From: Colimorpha_A sp045593985
GTDB lineage: Bacteria > Bacillota > Clostridia > Oscillospirales > CAG-272
Direction of reading: 5' to 3'
Assembly (NCBI GenBank): GCA_045593985.1
Contig: JAZNXR010000092.1
Span: 1-8,721, forward strand
Length of the DNA: 8,721 nt
The notes beneath the pieces were generated by a model that did not search any database, was not told the DNA's origin, and saw nothing but the letters and a program-made list of their open reading frames with translations. A program made the position numbers and the translations under genes. Below are positions 1 to 7,134 of the stretch, one piece after another. Positions within the stretch are counted from its first letter, which is position 1. Every line of letters starts with the position of its first letter.

Positions 1-175
1 AAAACGATGCATCGACTTCGTCGATATGATGTATTGCGCTGTGCGCAATATGATGTAAATTCGCTTCGCTCATTTATGATGCGAAGCGTTCCTTAATGTT
101 GCGAAGCAACACATCATTAACGAAGTGACATCATTAGCGTAGCGTCATCATGTTCCCAAAGGGAACGCTTCATTG
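1..175. repeat. Array of short hairpins separated by ATGATGT / ACATCAT units
   Basis: This gene-free stretch is a string of small inverted repeats joined by a recurring heptamer. Clear stems are 11-16/20-25 (loop TTC), 33-39/43-49 (loop TGT), 97-102/106-111 (loop GAA) and 152-157/161-166 (loop AAA). Weaker, interrupted ones lie at 57-75 (loop TTC), about 118-128 (loop GAA) and about 137-143. The spacer reads ATGATGT at 26-32 and 50-56 and ATGATG at 76-81. It then appears in the opposite orientation as ACATCAT at 111-117 and 128-134, and CATCAT at 146-151. A further perfect 10-bp inverted repeat joins 83-92 to 162-171. No open reading frame of note is present. The stems differ in sequence while the spacer is conserved, which argues for a structural repeat family. 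I recall similar arrays in intergenic regions of gut Clostridia but cannot confirm that here. Function unknown; the left end may be cut by the window edge. Confidence 0.8.
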
Positions 176-211
176 AAAAACGACAAGTTTCTGTCGAAAC
201 TTGTCGTTTTT
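176..211 (-). terminator. Intrinsic terminator of the tRNA-Gln gene
   Basis: A perfect 15-bp inverted repeat (176-190 with 197-211) encloses a 6-base loop. On the minus strand it starts one base after the encoded CCA end of the tRNA. The lower stem is five A-T pairs, so the minus-strand transcript ends the hairpin in a run of five U. The A/T symmetry means it could also stop transcription coming from the plus direction, for example out of the hairpin array. Confidence 0.85.
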
Positions 212-212
212 C

Positions 213-286
213 TGGCTGGGGATGAAGGATTTGAACCCTCACAAACAGAGTCAGAGTCTGTCGTGCTGCCATTACACAAATCCCCA
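213..286 (-). tRNA. tRNA-Gln: tRNA-Gln, anticodon CUG
   Basis: Read on the minus strand, this 74-base gene folds as a full cloverleaf. The 7-bp acceptor stem opens with a U1-A72 pair, the weak first pair also known from bacterial tRNA-Gln. The D stem is GTG/CAC, and the 5-bp anticodon stem is ACAGA/TCTGT. The T arm is GAGGG/CCTTC around the conserved TTCAAAT loop. The anticodon loop CTCTGAC places CTG at positions 34-36 (bases 252-254), which reads the glutamine codon CAG. The discriminator base is G, and the CCA end is encoded (213-215). It has its own promoter just upstream and a hairpin terminator just downstream, so it is probably transcribed as a single tRNA. All expected conserved positions appear intact. 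Confidence 0.97.
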
Positions 287-298
287 TCAACGGATGAT

Positions 299-327
299 AT
301 TATAGCAGATTCAAATCGATTTGTCAA
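299..327 (-). promoter_or_regulatory. Sigma-A-type promoter of tRNA-Gln
   Basis: On the minus strand a perfect -35 box TTGACA (322-327) and a perfect -10 box TATAAT (299-304) are separated by exactly 17 bases. The predicted start, about 7 bases past the -10 box (near 292), leaves a leader of only about six bases before the tRNA 5' end at 286. A consensus promoter of this strength is usual for stable RNA genes. Confidence 0.93.
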
Positions 328-330
328 TAG

Positions 331-353
331 AAAAAATTAAGTTTTTCAAACTT
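331..353 (-). terminator. Weak AT-rich hairpin with T-run at the end of the regulator gene
   Basis: On the minus strand AAGTTT and AAACTT (348-353 with 339-344) form a 6-bp stem around a GAA loop, followed by AA and six T (331-336). The TGA stop of the upstream gene (346-348) lies across the loop and the edge of the stem. The stem is almost all A-T, so it may terminate poorly, but it is the only terminator-like element between the regulator and the tRNA promoter. Confidence 0.4.
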
Positions 354-1251
354 TTTTTAAAAGAATAGAGAGAAGGTTTCTTCTTTGCTCCATATAAAAA
401 TACGCTTTCTCAAATTCGCCAAGAGAAACCGAGGTTTTTTCTAACAGAGAGAGTAGATAACAGCGAATCGGAGAGGGCAAAACAGCAGAGCTTGCATCAA
501 GAAGCTTTGAATAAGCAGCTCTGAAATCAGAGCTTTTAATCTTAATCATAGCATCTGTCAACGAAGCATACGCCTTGTTTTCATAAATTGCCATTTTTGA
601 AGCGCAAGAAAGAGTTGCTGTGTCGCACTTATCATACAAGCTTACAAACTTTGAAAAAACAGCTACGTCGCATGAAGAATCGGCATATGTCGCTATACTC
701 GATATGAAAACAGTCTCCTTCCCTTCCTCATAGGAGAAGGCGAAGGCGTCCAGTAGTGCTCTATATATCTTTCCTTCGATTATCATGTGCTTTTCGAGGA
801 GTGATTCCTTTTTCAAAGCATCTGAAATTAATTTTTGCGCTTCTTTAATCGGAGCGCATCCGTTCATTTTATCGATACCAAGAAGATATGTCGATCTCGC
901 GGTGTAAAGCTCCTTTTCTTCCGGGTAATATTCAAGGCCCGCAAGAAGCTGGAGACAAAGATCATAGTTGCCGTTTGCAAATTCCTTAACAATTATCGAG
1001 TAAAGTCGCTCATTTTTCAGCTTTGTTCCATCGTCACGGTCATCAATTAAGTATCCGACAGGAACAGAAAGTCTTGCCGCAATCAAAGAAAGCGTTGAAA
1101 GAGACGGCAACGCCTCACCGTTTTCAATACAGCTTAACATATTGCGCGTGACAATTCCCTCGGATAACTCTTTTTGAGTCATTCCGAGTTCTTTTCTTAT
1201 TGCTTTAATCTTGCTGCCCAAGTTAGAAAACGATTCGCCTCGATATTTCAT
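346..1251 (-). CDS. XRE-family helix-turn-helix regulator with TPR-like C-terminal region
   Basis: A 301-residue protein predicted to bind DNA. Residues 11-70 form a typical XRE/Cro-type domain: an IKAIRKELGMTQKELSE helix pair, a recognition-helix region around 35-43, an IENGEALPS turn, and a closing stretch ending in PVGYLID. The remaining 230 residues are helical with repeated A/L/Y patterns (for example near 84-125 and 240-295), resembling tetratricopeptide-type repeats. This two-part build is that of the RRNPP group (PlcR, NprR, Rgg), whose C-terminus senses peptides, but I cannot show peptide sensing here and see no small peptide gene beside it. The ATG start is supported by AAGG (1259-1262), 7 bases upstream and overlapping the stop codon of the DivIVA-domain gene. 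The 9-base gap implies co-transcription with that gene. Targets are unknown. Confidence 0.85.
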   Translation of the reverse strand: MKYRGESFSNLGSKIKAIRKELGMTQKELSEGIVTRNMLSCIENGEALPSLSTLSLIAARLSVPVGYLIDDRDDGTKLKNERLYSIIVKEFANGNYDLCLQLLAGLEYYPEEKELYTARSTYLLGIDKMNGCAPIKEAQKLISDALKKESLLEKHMIIEGKIYRALLDAFAFSYEEGKETVFISSIATYADSSCDVAVFSKFVSLYDKCDTATLSCASKMAIYENKAYASLTDAMIKIKSSDFRAAYSKLLDASSAVLPSPIRCYLLSLLEKTSVSLGEFEKAYFYMEQRRNLLSILLKKV

Positions 1252-1260
1252 AATATAACC

Positions 1261-1908
1261 TTAATCATCGTTATGACGTAGTAATTTTGATTCGATTTCC
1301 TTTGATTTAGTTTCGAGATTGCTGAGTAAAATTTCAGAGCGTGACTTGAGATTATCAGCAATACCTTCAAGAGTCACGTTTGTTTCTCCAATAATTGTGC
1401 CATACTGACTTACACATTCAACAGCAAAATCTCGCACCTTGTCGGTAATCCCGGAAAGAATTTCATCTCTTCTCTTGTCAGCCTCGGCTCTGACGCTTGA
1501 AGCATAAATATCTGCCTCGCTCTTAATGCGAGCTGACTCTTCATTGGCTTCCGCGATGATTCTATCTGCATTCTCATTTGCGGAAATTATGATATTTCCA
1601 ACCTGAGCGCTCATTGTGTCATAAAGATTTTCTTCTTCGGAATTCTCTACGCTCTTTTCTTCGGTAAGACGAGCGACTTCGGCGCTGACTTCCTGAAGCC
1701 TTGCTTCAAGCTCCGCCCATTCCTCGTCTGTATGAGCTGTCGGCGTTTCAGGCACAGCGTTGATTTTCGCATTAAGCTCATCAATTGTTGCTTTAAGCTC
1801 TGCCTCTTTTTTTGAGAATATAATATTAAGCTGTTCTATATATGCTTTAACGTCGTCACGGTTATAACCCCTGAACGATTCTCTGAATCTGATTTCGCGA
1901 TTATTCAC
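1261..1908 (-). CDS. DivIVA-domain coiled-coil protein
   Basis: A 215-residue protein with the DivIVA N-terminal signature: residues 8-25 contain F-R-E-S-F-R-G-Y followed by N-R-D-D-V-K-A-Y-I. In known members, this segment carries the membrane-curvature-binding loop and starts the coiled coil. A coiled coil follows (about 25-50). After a Pro/Thr linker (51-60), further heptad-like charged helices run over 62-92 and about 100-215, rich in Ala, Glu and Arg. Family members such as DivIVA, Wag31, GpsB and SepIVA act as scaffolds for division, polar growth or cell-wall synthesis. Which role applies here cannot be told. The start is GTG (1906-1908) and overlaps the TGA of the upstream radical SAM gene in a GTGA arrangement. 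No strong ribosome binding site is visible, so translation is probably coupled to that gene. No transmembrane segment is seen. Confidence 0.85.
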   Translation of the reverse strand: MNNREIRFRESFRGYNRDDVKAYIEQLNIIFSKKEAELKATIDELNAKINAVPETPTAHTDEEWAELEARLQEVSAEVARLTEEKSVENSEEENLYDTMSAQVGNIIISANENADRIIAEANEESARIKSEADIYASSVRAEADKRRDEILSGITDKVRDFAVECVSQYGTIIGETNVTLEGIADNLKSRSEILLSNLETKSKEIESKLLRHNDD

Positions 1909-3821
1909 TTCTTGCTACCATTCCTTCTGCTTTTGTTCTTCTTATATTTATCAAATTTAGCCTGTGATGATGAGCCTTTCGTTTTAGTCTTTGCTTTTCC
2001 TACAAATTTCGACACTGTGTGCGACGCCGGAGGAACAAGACAATCCTTGCCATACCCAATCAGCTCTTCTCTATGACAAAGACGAATTGCCTCTCGGACA
2101 AGCTCATAATTTTCTCGTCTGCTGTACTGGAGTAATGCTCTTTGAAGCTGTTTTTCTCTATAATCATTAGTGCAGTATACCGTCTTGCCGTTCAGAGGAT
2201 TGATCCCTGTATAATACATTACGGTCGACACAGTTCCCGGAGTGGGGTAGAAATCCTGCACCTGCTCCGGACGTATGCCGTTGCGTTTAAGATACAGTGC
2301 TAATTCGAGAGCATCATTAAGAGTGCTGCCCGGGTGGCTTGACATAAGATAAGGAACAATATACTGCTCCTTGCCACACTCCTGACTGTACTTAAAATAC
2401 TGTTTTACAAATTTTTCATACACCTTAACACTCGGTTTTCCCATGGTGCTAAGTACACCGTCACATATATGCTCGGGCGCAACCTTAAGTTGACCGCTGA
2501 CGTGGTCAGTAACAAGCTTACGAAAGAAGGAGGGATCCTTATCCTCAAGCATATAGTCATAACGTATTCCCGAACGGATAAATACCTTTTTAACGCCCTT
2601 AACACGCTCTATCGCCCTCAAGAGCTGAATATATTCGGTGTGATCAGCCTTAAGATTCTTACAAGGTGTTGGCGCCAAGCATTTTCTTGTTAAACATACG
2701 CCATCCTTTAGCTGTTTTTCGCAAGCGGGGCCACGAAAGTTAGCTGTTGGGCCGCCGACATCGTGGATATAGCCTTTAAAATCGGGCATCGCCACAATCT
2801 GCTCGGCTTCCTTAACGCAGGATTCAATGCTTCTTGATCTAACGGTTCTTCCTTGGTGGAAGGTGAGGGCGCAGAAATTACAGCCGCCAAAGCAACCGCG
2901 ATTATGGGCTATCGAAAAGCGCACCTCTTCGATTCCGGGGACGCCACCGTCATTTTCATACATCGGATGATAAGTTCTGGTATACGGCAGAGCATATACA
3001 CTGTCAAGCTCTTCCCTTTCAAGTGGCGGCATTGGCGGGTTTTGAACGAGCATCTTGCCGTCATAAAACTCGACCACCGCTTTACCGGTTATGCTGTCTT
3101 GATTATAATACTGAATCTTATATGCCTCTGCATATTTCTTCTTATCGGTTTTAAGCTCGTCGTAAGAAAAGGTATCGATGCGAGGAAAATGAACCTTATC
3201 ATCAATAGATGTAAGGTAGACAGTTCCTCTGACATCGTGAATCTTTTTGACGGGAACACCCTTATCAAGCAAAGCGGCAATTCGAAGAAGAATGTTCTCT
3301 CCCATGCCGTATGTCAATATATCTGCACGGCTGTCAACAAGAATACTTCTTCTAACCTTATTATCCCAATAGTCATAGTGCGCAAAGCGGCGTAATGATG
3401 CTTCAAGTCCGCCAATTATTATCGGTACGTCACCGTACGCCTCTCGAATTCTGTTCGAATAGACAATCACTGCGCGGTCAGGACGGCACCCCATTTTCCC
3501 ACCTGGGGAATAGTAATCGTAGCTTCGCTTCTTTTTGGATACAGTATAATGTGCGACCATTGAGTCGATATTGCCTGCACTGACAAGAAATCCCAGTCTT
3601 GGCTTGCCGAAGCGCTTAAAATCGTCAGCGCTTTTATAGTTAGGCTGTGCGAGCATTGCAACTCGATAGCCTGCATTTTCAAGCACCCTCGAGATGATTG
3701 CCGGTCCGAATGACGGATGGTCTACGTATGCATCACCGCTAACATAAACGAAATCTGGGCGATCCCAGCCGCGCTCGTTCATTTCTTCACGAGAAACAGG
3801 CAGAAAAGCATTAGTATTCAT
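1905..3821 (-). CDS. ygiQ: YgiQ family radical SAM protein
   Basis: A 638-residue member of the YgiQ (UPF0313) family of radical S-adenosylmethionine enzymes. The N-terminal region, with the family stretch Y-V-S-G-D-A-Y-V-D-H-P-S-F-G, precedes the radical SAM core. The iron-sulfur motif C-x3-C-x2-C is Cys310, Cys314 and Cys317 in GCFGGCNFC. A second cysteine group, Cys367, Cys376, Cys381 and Cys387, followed by D-H at 393-394, is typical of this family and could bind another metal centre. The basic C-terminus (about 600-638, rich in Lys, Ser and Arg) looks disordered. The reaction and substrate of the family are not established as far as I know. An in-frame ATG exists 10 codons upstream (3851), but I chose 3821 because AAAGGAGG stands 8 bases before it and the upstream ATG has no good site. 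The gene follows infB by 35 bases and overlaps the DivIVA-domain gene by 4. Confidence 0.93.
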   Translation of the reverse strand: MNTNAFLPVSREEMNERGWDRPDFVYVSGDAYVDHPSFGPAIISRVLENAGYRVAMLAQPNYKSADDFKRFGKPRLGFLVSAGNIDSMVAHYTVSKKKRSYDYYSPGGKMGCRPDRAVIVYSNRIREAYGDVPIIIGGLEASLRRFAHYDYWDNKVRRSILVDSRADILTYGMGENILLRIAALLDKGVPVKKIHDVRGTVYLTSIDDKVHFPRIDTFSYDELKTDKKKYAEAYKIQYYNQDSITGKAVVEFYDGKMLVQNPPMPPLEREELDSVYALPYTRTYHPMYENDGGVPGIEEVRFSIAHNRGCFGGCNFCALTFHQGRTVRSRSIESCVKEAEQIVAMPDFKGYIHDVGGPTANFRGPACEKQLKDGVCLTRKCLAPTPCKNLKADHTEYIQLLRAIERVKGVKKVFIRSGIRYDYMLEDKDPSFFRKLVTDHVSGQLKVAPEHICDGVLSTMGKPSVKVYEKFVKQYFKYSQECGKEQYIVPYLMSSHPGSTLNDALELALYLKRNGIRPEQVQDFYPTPGTVSTVMYYTGINPLNGKTVYCTNDYREKQLQRALLQYSRRENYELVREAIRLCHREELIGYGKDCLVPPASHTVSKFVGKAKTKTKGSSSQAKFDKYKKNKSRRNGSKK

Positions 3822-3829
3822 ACCGGCAA

Positions 3830-3837
3830 CCTCCTTT
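3830..3837 (-). promoter_or_regulatory. Strong ribosome binding site that fixes the ygiQ start
   Basis: The minus strand reads AAAGGAGG, 8 bases before the ATG at 3819-3821. It lies inside the reading frame that would be added by the upstream ATG at 3849-3851, where it would encode Lys-Glu-Val. Near-perfect complementarity to the 16S rRNA tail favours the shorter protein. Confidence 0.85.
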
Positions 3838-3856
3838 CGAGTATTGATCATAAAAA

Positions 3857-6427
3857 TTACTTCTGAACTTCAACCATTTCGAAGGCTTCAAGAATATCGC
3901 CTTCCTTAATATCGTTGAACTTTTCAAGTCCAACACCGCATTCATATCCGTCGTTAACTTCCTTAACGTCGTCCTTGAAGCGCTTGAGAGAGGAAATCTT
4001 ATCCTCAAAAATAACAATGCTGTCACGAAGCACACGAATTTGTGCTTTTCTTGTGATCTTTCCATCGAGGATATAACATCCTGCAATAGTACCGACATTG
4101 GGAACACGAATAGTCTGACGGACCTCTGCGTGGCCGAGGATCTCCTCCTTGAATACAGGAGCAAGCAATCCCTTCATAGCGGCTGTGATTTCCTCAATGC
4201 ACTCATAAATGATACGGTAAGTGCGAACGTCAACCTTATGTCTTTCAGCAGAATCAAGAGCGACTCTATCGGGACGCACGTTAAATCCAACGACAATAGC
4301 GTTTGATGCAGAAGCAAGGGTTACATCATTTTCAGTAATTCCACCGACTGCGGAGTGAATTACACGAACCTTGACCTCATCGTTAGAAAGCTTTTCAAGG
4401 GATGCCTTAACAGCCTCGGCAGAGCCGACAACGTCTGCTTTAACGATAATGTTAAGCTCCTTAGCTCCGTCGGAAATCTGTGCAAAGAGATCGTCAAGGC
4501 TAACCTTTGAGCTTGCCTTGAACTCGTCTTCCTTGATCTTCGCTCTACGCTTGTCAGCAAGCTCTCTTGCCATTCTTTCGTCCTCAACCGCATTGAACTC
4601 ATCGCCTGCAGAAGGAACTTCGGCAAGACCTATGATTTCAACAGGAACGGAAGGACCGGCCGTCTGGACATTATTGCCCTTATCATCCTTCATTGCTCTT
4701 ACACGGCCAACGGCTGTTCCTGCAATGATGGTATCGCCCGCTTTAAGCGTACCGTTCTGCACGAGAATCGTAGCAACGGGGCCTCTGCCCTTATCGAGCT
4801 TCGCCTCGATAACAATACCCTTTGCTCGGCGGTTGGGATTAGCCTTAAGCTCCTTCATTTCTGCGACCATAAGAACGCTTTCAAGAAGATTATCAATACC
4901 CTTCTTGGTAAGAGCGGATACGGGTACACAAATTACGTCGCCGCCCCATTCTTCGGGAATAAGGTCGTACTTCGTAAGCTCCTGCTTAACATTGTCAGGG
5001 TTAGCTGCGGGCTTATCCATCTTGTTTATTGCGACAACAATGTCAAGGCCTGCTGCCTTGGCGTGGTTAATTGCCTCAACGGTCTGCGGCATGATTCCGT
5101 CGTCAGCTGCAACAACGAGAATTGCAATATCGGTAGCCTGCGCACCTCTTGCTCTCATTGCAGTAAAGGCTTCATGACCGGGAGTATCGAGGAAGGTGAT
5201 CGGCTGACCGTTTACGGTTACGCTGTAAGCACCGATGTGCTGAGTAATTCCGCCGGCTTCTCCTGCGGTTACGTTAGCGTGTCTGATTGCATCAAGGATA
5301 GATGTCTTACCGTGGTCAACGTGTCCCATTACGACAACGACGGGAGCGCGGCTCTGAAGATTTTCCTCGGTGTCCTCGGTTTCATCGAAGAGTTTTTCTT
5401 CAATGGTAACAGTAACCTCATGATTAACCTTAGCGCCAAGCTCGTCAGCAACGAGATATGCGGTCTCATAATCGACAATTTGGTTGACATTAGCCATAAC
5501 GCCGAGCATCATGAGCTTCTTTATAACCTCGGAAGCAGTAACCTTGAGTCGTGACGCAAGCTCACCAACAGAAATCTCATCGGGAATATTTACAGTAAGC
5601 TGCTGTTTTCTTGCTTTTTCAAGATCCTCTTCCATCTTCCGTCTTTCCTGTGCAGTACGGCGATCCTTGGCCTTGCGGGGAGGCTCAACACGGGAAGGAC
5701 TCGACGATCCCTTACCAAATTTCTTTTCGGGATAGTGCGAGGATCTTCTGTCGTCATGCTGAACGAAAGCATCGAGCTTCTCGTCATACTTTGAAAGATC
5801 AACGCTCGATGCTCTTGTATCAACAACTCGTGTCATTCCTACGTGACTGTCCGTTTGATCGCGAATAACAGTTCCGCTCGGCTCGTCGCTACCGGTAGAT
5901 ATGAATGGCGGCTTCTGCTGAACAGGTTTCTTCTTTTCTTCTCTTGTTGGGGCCTTAGGTCTTGTAAAATCAGGGCGTGATTCGAAGCGAGAATTGCCCT
6001 TGCCCTGGCGGCTGTCGGGGCGCTTAATTGCCTTCTTGGCTTCTTCCTCAGCCTTTTTCTTAGCTTCAGCTTCTGCAGCAGCGGCTTCAGCCTTAGCCTT
6101 TTCTTCAGCGGCTTTTCTTGCTGCCTCCTCGGCTAATCTTCTTTCCTCAGCCTCTTGCTCTTCTCTTGCTTTCGCCTCAGCTTCGAGCTCCTCTTTAGAG
6201 AGAAGTCTGACGATCGTTGCCTTACCTGACATATAATCGTCAAAATTCGCAACCTGAGCTTTTGAAGTCAGCGCCTCGAGAATAAGGTTAAATTCATCGG
6301 ATTCAATGACGGAGGAATGCTTCCTGTCAGCCATACCAAGCGAGGCAACGAGATCAAGAAGATCCTTGCTCTTGATATTCAAATCCTTAGCAAGAGTACT
6401 AATCTTATATTTTGCGTTATTTATCAT
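3857..6427 (-). CDS. infB: Translation initiation factor IF-2
   Basis: An 856-residue GTPase that brings initiator fMet-tRNA to the 30S subunit and promotes subunit joining. An IF2_N helical domain is at about 6-35. A long charged, Ala/Glu/Lys-rich segment (about 79-135) and a basic, disordered linker follow, then a second IF2_N domain from about residue 285. The G domain shows all motifs: GHVDHGKT at 368-375, DTPGH at 414-418, NKMD at 468-471 and SAL at 504-506, with the switch I stretch AGGITQHIG between the first two. The beta-barrel and C1/C2 domains follow, ending with the GYECGVGLE stretch typical of the fMet-tRNA-binding C2 domain. The length is normal for Clostridia, with no frameshift or missing key residue. 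The ATG start lies 25 bases after ylxQ. Its ribosome binding site, AAAGGA, is rather distant (about 13 bases). rbfA does not follow it. Confidence 0.98.
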   Translation of the reverse strand: MINNAKYKISTLAKDLNIKSKDLLDLVASLGMADRKHSSVIESDEFNLILEALTSKAQVANFDDYMSGKATIVRLLSKEELEAEAKAREEQEAEERRLAEEAARKAAEEKAKAEAAAAEAEAKKKAEEEAKKAIKRPDSRQGKGNSRFESRPDFTRPKAPTREEKKKPVQQKPPFISTGSDEPSGTVIRDQTDSHVGMTRVVDTRASSVDLSKYDEKLDAFVQHDDRRSSHYPEKKFGKGSSSPSRVEPPRKAKDRRTAQERRKMEEDLEKARKQQLTVNIPDEISVGELASRLKVTASEVIKKLMMLGVMANVNQIVDYETAYLVADELGAKVNHEVTVTIEEKLFDETEDTEENLQSRAPVVVVMGHVDHGKTSILDAIRHANVTAGEAGGITQHIGAYSVTVNGQPITFLDTPGHEAFTAMRARGAQATDIAILVVAADDGIMPQTVEAINHAKAAGLDIVVAINKMDKPAANPDNVKQELTKYDLIPEEWGGDVICVPVSALTKKGIDNLLESVLMVAEMKELKANPNRRAKGIVIEAKLDKGRGPVATILVQNGTLKAGDTIIAGTAVGRVRAMKDDKGNNVQTAGPSVPVEIIGLAEVPSAGDEFNAVEDERMARELADKRRAKIKEDEFKASSKVSLDDLFAQISDGAKELNIIVKADVVGSAEAVKASLEKLSNDEVKVRVIHSAVGGITENDVTLASASNAIVVGFNVRPDRVALDSAERHKVDVRTYRIIYECIEEITAAMKGLLAPVFKEEILGHAEVRQTIRVPNVGTIAGCYILDGKITRKAQIRVLRDSIVIFEDKISSLKRFKDDVKEVNDGYECGVGLEKFNDIKEGDILEAFEMVEVQK

Positions 6428-6452
6428 ACTTAACTATCCATCCTTTCCGTTA

Positions 6453-6839
6453 TCAGCTTTTAGATGACATTAGCGACTGCGGAAGAGAAATTGCCTTTCT
6501 TATTCCGTCAGCAAAACCTCTATCAAAGGTTGCACAAGCCGCAGCCGATGCTTTACCTATGCGATCGGCAATTTCTGTCTGGCTTAATGCGGAGATATAA
6601 AACTCAACCCGATAATATTTGCAAGCATTAATAAGACGCTTTTTGGTATTCTCGGAAGCGTTAGCGGCAATCACGACAATTCCTGATGTACTGTAACCTT
6701 TAACGCTACTGTCCTCGCTCGGAATTCCGTGACGTCTGATCTCGTCGCAGATTTTATCTGTGCCCGTTTCGAGCTTTCCTGCCTTCATTGCCAAGCCGAA
6801 AAGTGAGAGCAATTTATTGTTGATAGCTGCCTTGATCAT
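6453..6839 (-). CDS. ylxQ: L7Ae/L30e-family RNA-binding protein YlxQ
   Basis: A 128-residue protein of the L7Ae/L30e/S12e/Gadd45 family, whose members bind kink-turn RNA. Family features are the opening NKLLSLFGLAMKAGKL (8-23), the central strand and helix VVIAANASENTKKRL, which matches the usual V-x-A-x-D-A-S-x-N-T pattern with Asn for Asp, and the IGKASAAACATFDRGFA segment near the end. In Firmicutes it sits between ylxR and infB, as here; its exact cellular job is not settled. I chose the ATG at 6837-6839, 7 bases after the ylxR stop, with GAAGG (6851-6855) upstream. An in-frame ATG at 6896 would overlap ylxR by 50 bases and add 19 residues not expected for the family. The C-terminal tail (about 105-128) is slightly longer than in typical members of about 100 residues. 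Confidence 0.9.
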   Translation of the reverse strand: MIKAAINNKLLSLFGLAMKAGKLETGTDKICDEIRRHGIPSEDSSVKGYSTSGIVVIAANASENTKKRLINACKYYRVEFYISALSQTEIADRIGKASAAACATFDRGFADGIRKAISLPQSLMSSKS

Positions 6840-6846
6840 GTTATTA

Positions 6847-7134
6847 TCAACCTTCACAATCTGCCACCTGCCCTTCAAGCTTTTCATAGATCTCATCAGA
6901 AAGCGTTACCGATAGAGAACGGTCAAGCTTTTTAGCTTTTCTCGCTTTCTTGAAACACTCTAAACTACGGCAAATATATGCTCCTCTTCCCGACATTTTA
7001 CCGGTCGTATCAAGAAATACATCGCCATTTTGAGTTTTAACTACTCTTATAAGCTCGTTCTTTGGAAATTGGTTTCCGCACCCTACGCAGTTGCGCTCGG
7101 GAATTCTTTTATTCTGTACCGGCAATTTAATCAC
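6847..7134 (-). CDS. ylxR: YlxR/RnpM family RNA-binding protein
   Basis: A 95-residue protein of the YlxR (DUF448) family, recently named RnpM in Bacillus subtilis, where it is reported to bind and modulate RNase P. Diagnostic features are the N-terminal R-x-C-V-G-C-G signature (Cys16 and Cys19), E-L-I-R-V-V at 27-32, the L-D-T-T-G-K segment, and the signature GRGAYIC (49-55) with Cys60 shortly after. The C-terminal half is strongly basic, fitting RNA binding. The start codon is GTG (7132-7134). It overlaps the nusA stop in a GTGA arrangement, and AAGG lies 7 bases before it inside the nusA end. This implies translational coupling to nusA. The protein starts with the expected short pre-motif segment, so the start is secure. 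Confidence 0.93.
   Translation of the reverse strand: MIKLPVQNKRIPERNCVGCGNQFPKNELIRVVKTQNGDVFLDTTGKMSGRGAYICRSLECFKKARKAKKLDRSLSVTLSDEIYEKLEGQVADCEG

Noticed and set aside
1..175. CRISPR array
   Set aside because: Linkers are only 7 bases, the intervening segments are self-complementary hairpins rather than unique spacers, orientation flips, and no cas gene is present.
213..286. tRNA-Gln as an integration site for a mobile element
   Set aside because: No integrase gene and no repeat of the tRNA 3' end is seen in the window; the downstream sequence is a terminator and hairpin array.
2853..3395. A 180-codon plus-strand open frame opposite ygiQ
   Set aside because: It overlaps a well-supported conserved gene in full; the composition fits a shadow frame and no motif is seen.
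4371..5177. A 268-codon plus-strand open frame opposite infB
   Set aside because: It lies wholly antisense to the conserved infB G domain and downstream region, is Ser/Leu/Ala-rich as expected of a mirrored frame, and matches no family I recognise.
6430..6441. A three-codon mini-ORF (ATG GAT AGT TAA) just before infB, a possible regulatory leader
   Set aside because: The only ribosome binding site touches its ATG with no usable spacing, so initiation there is unlikely.
6840..6896. Longer ylxQ start giving 19 extra residues
   Set aside because: It would overlap ylxR by 50 bases and adds residues not typical of the L7Ae family; the ATG at 6839 has a plausible upstream GAAGG and a 7-base gap.
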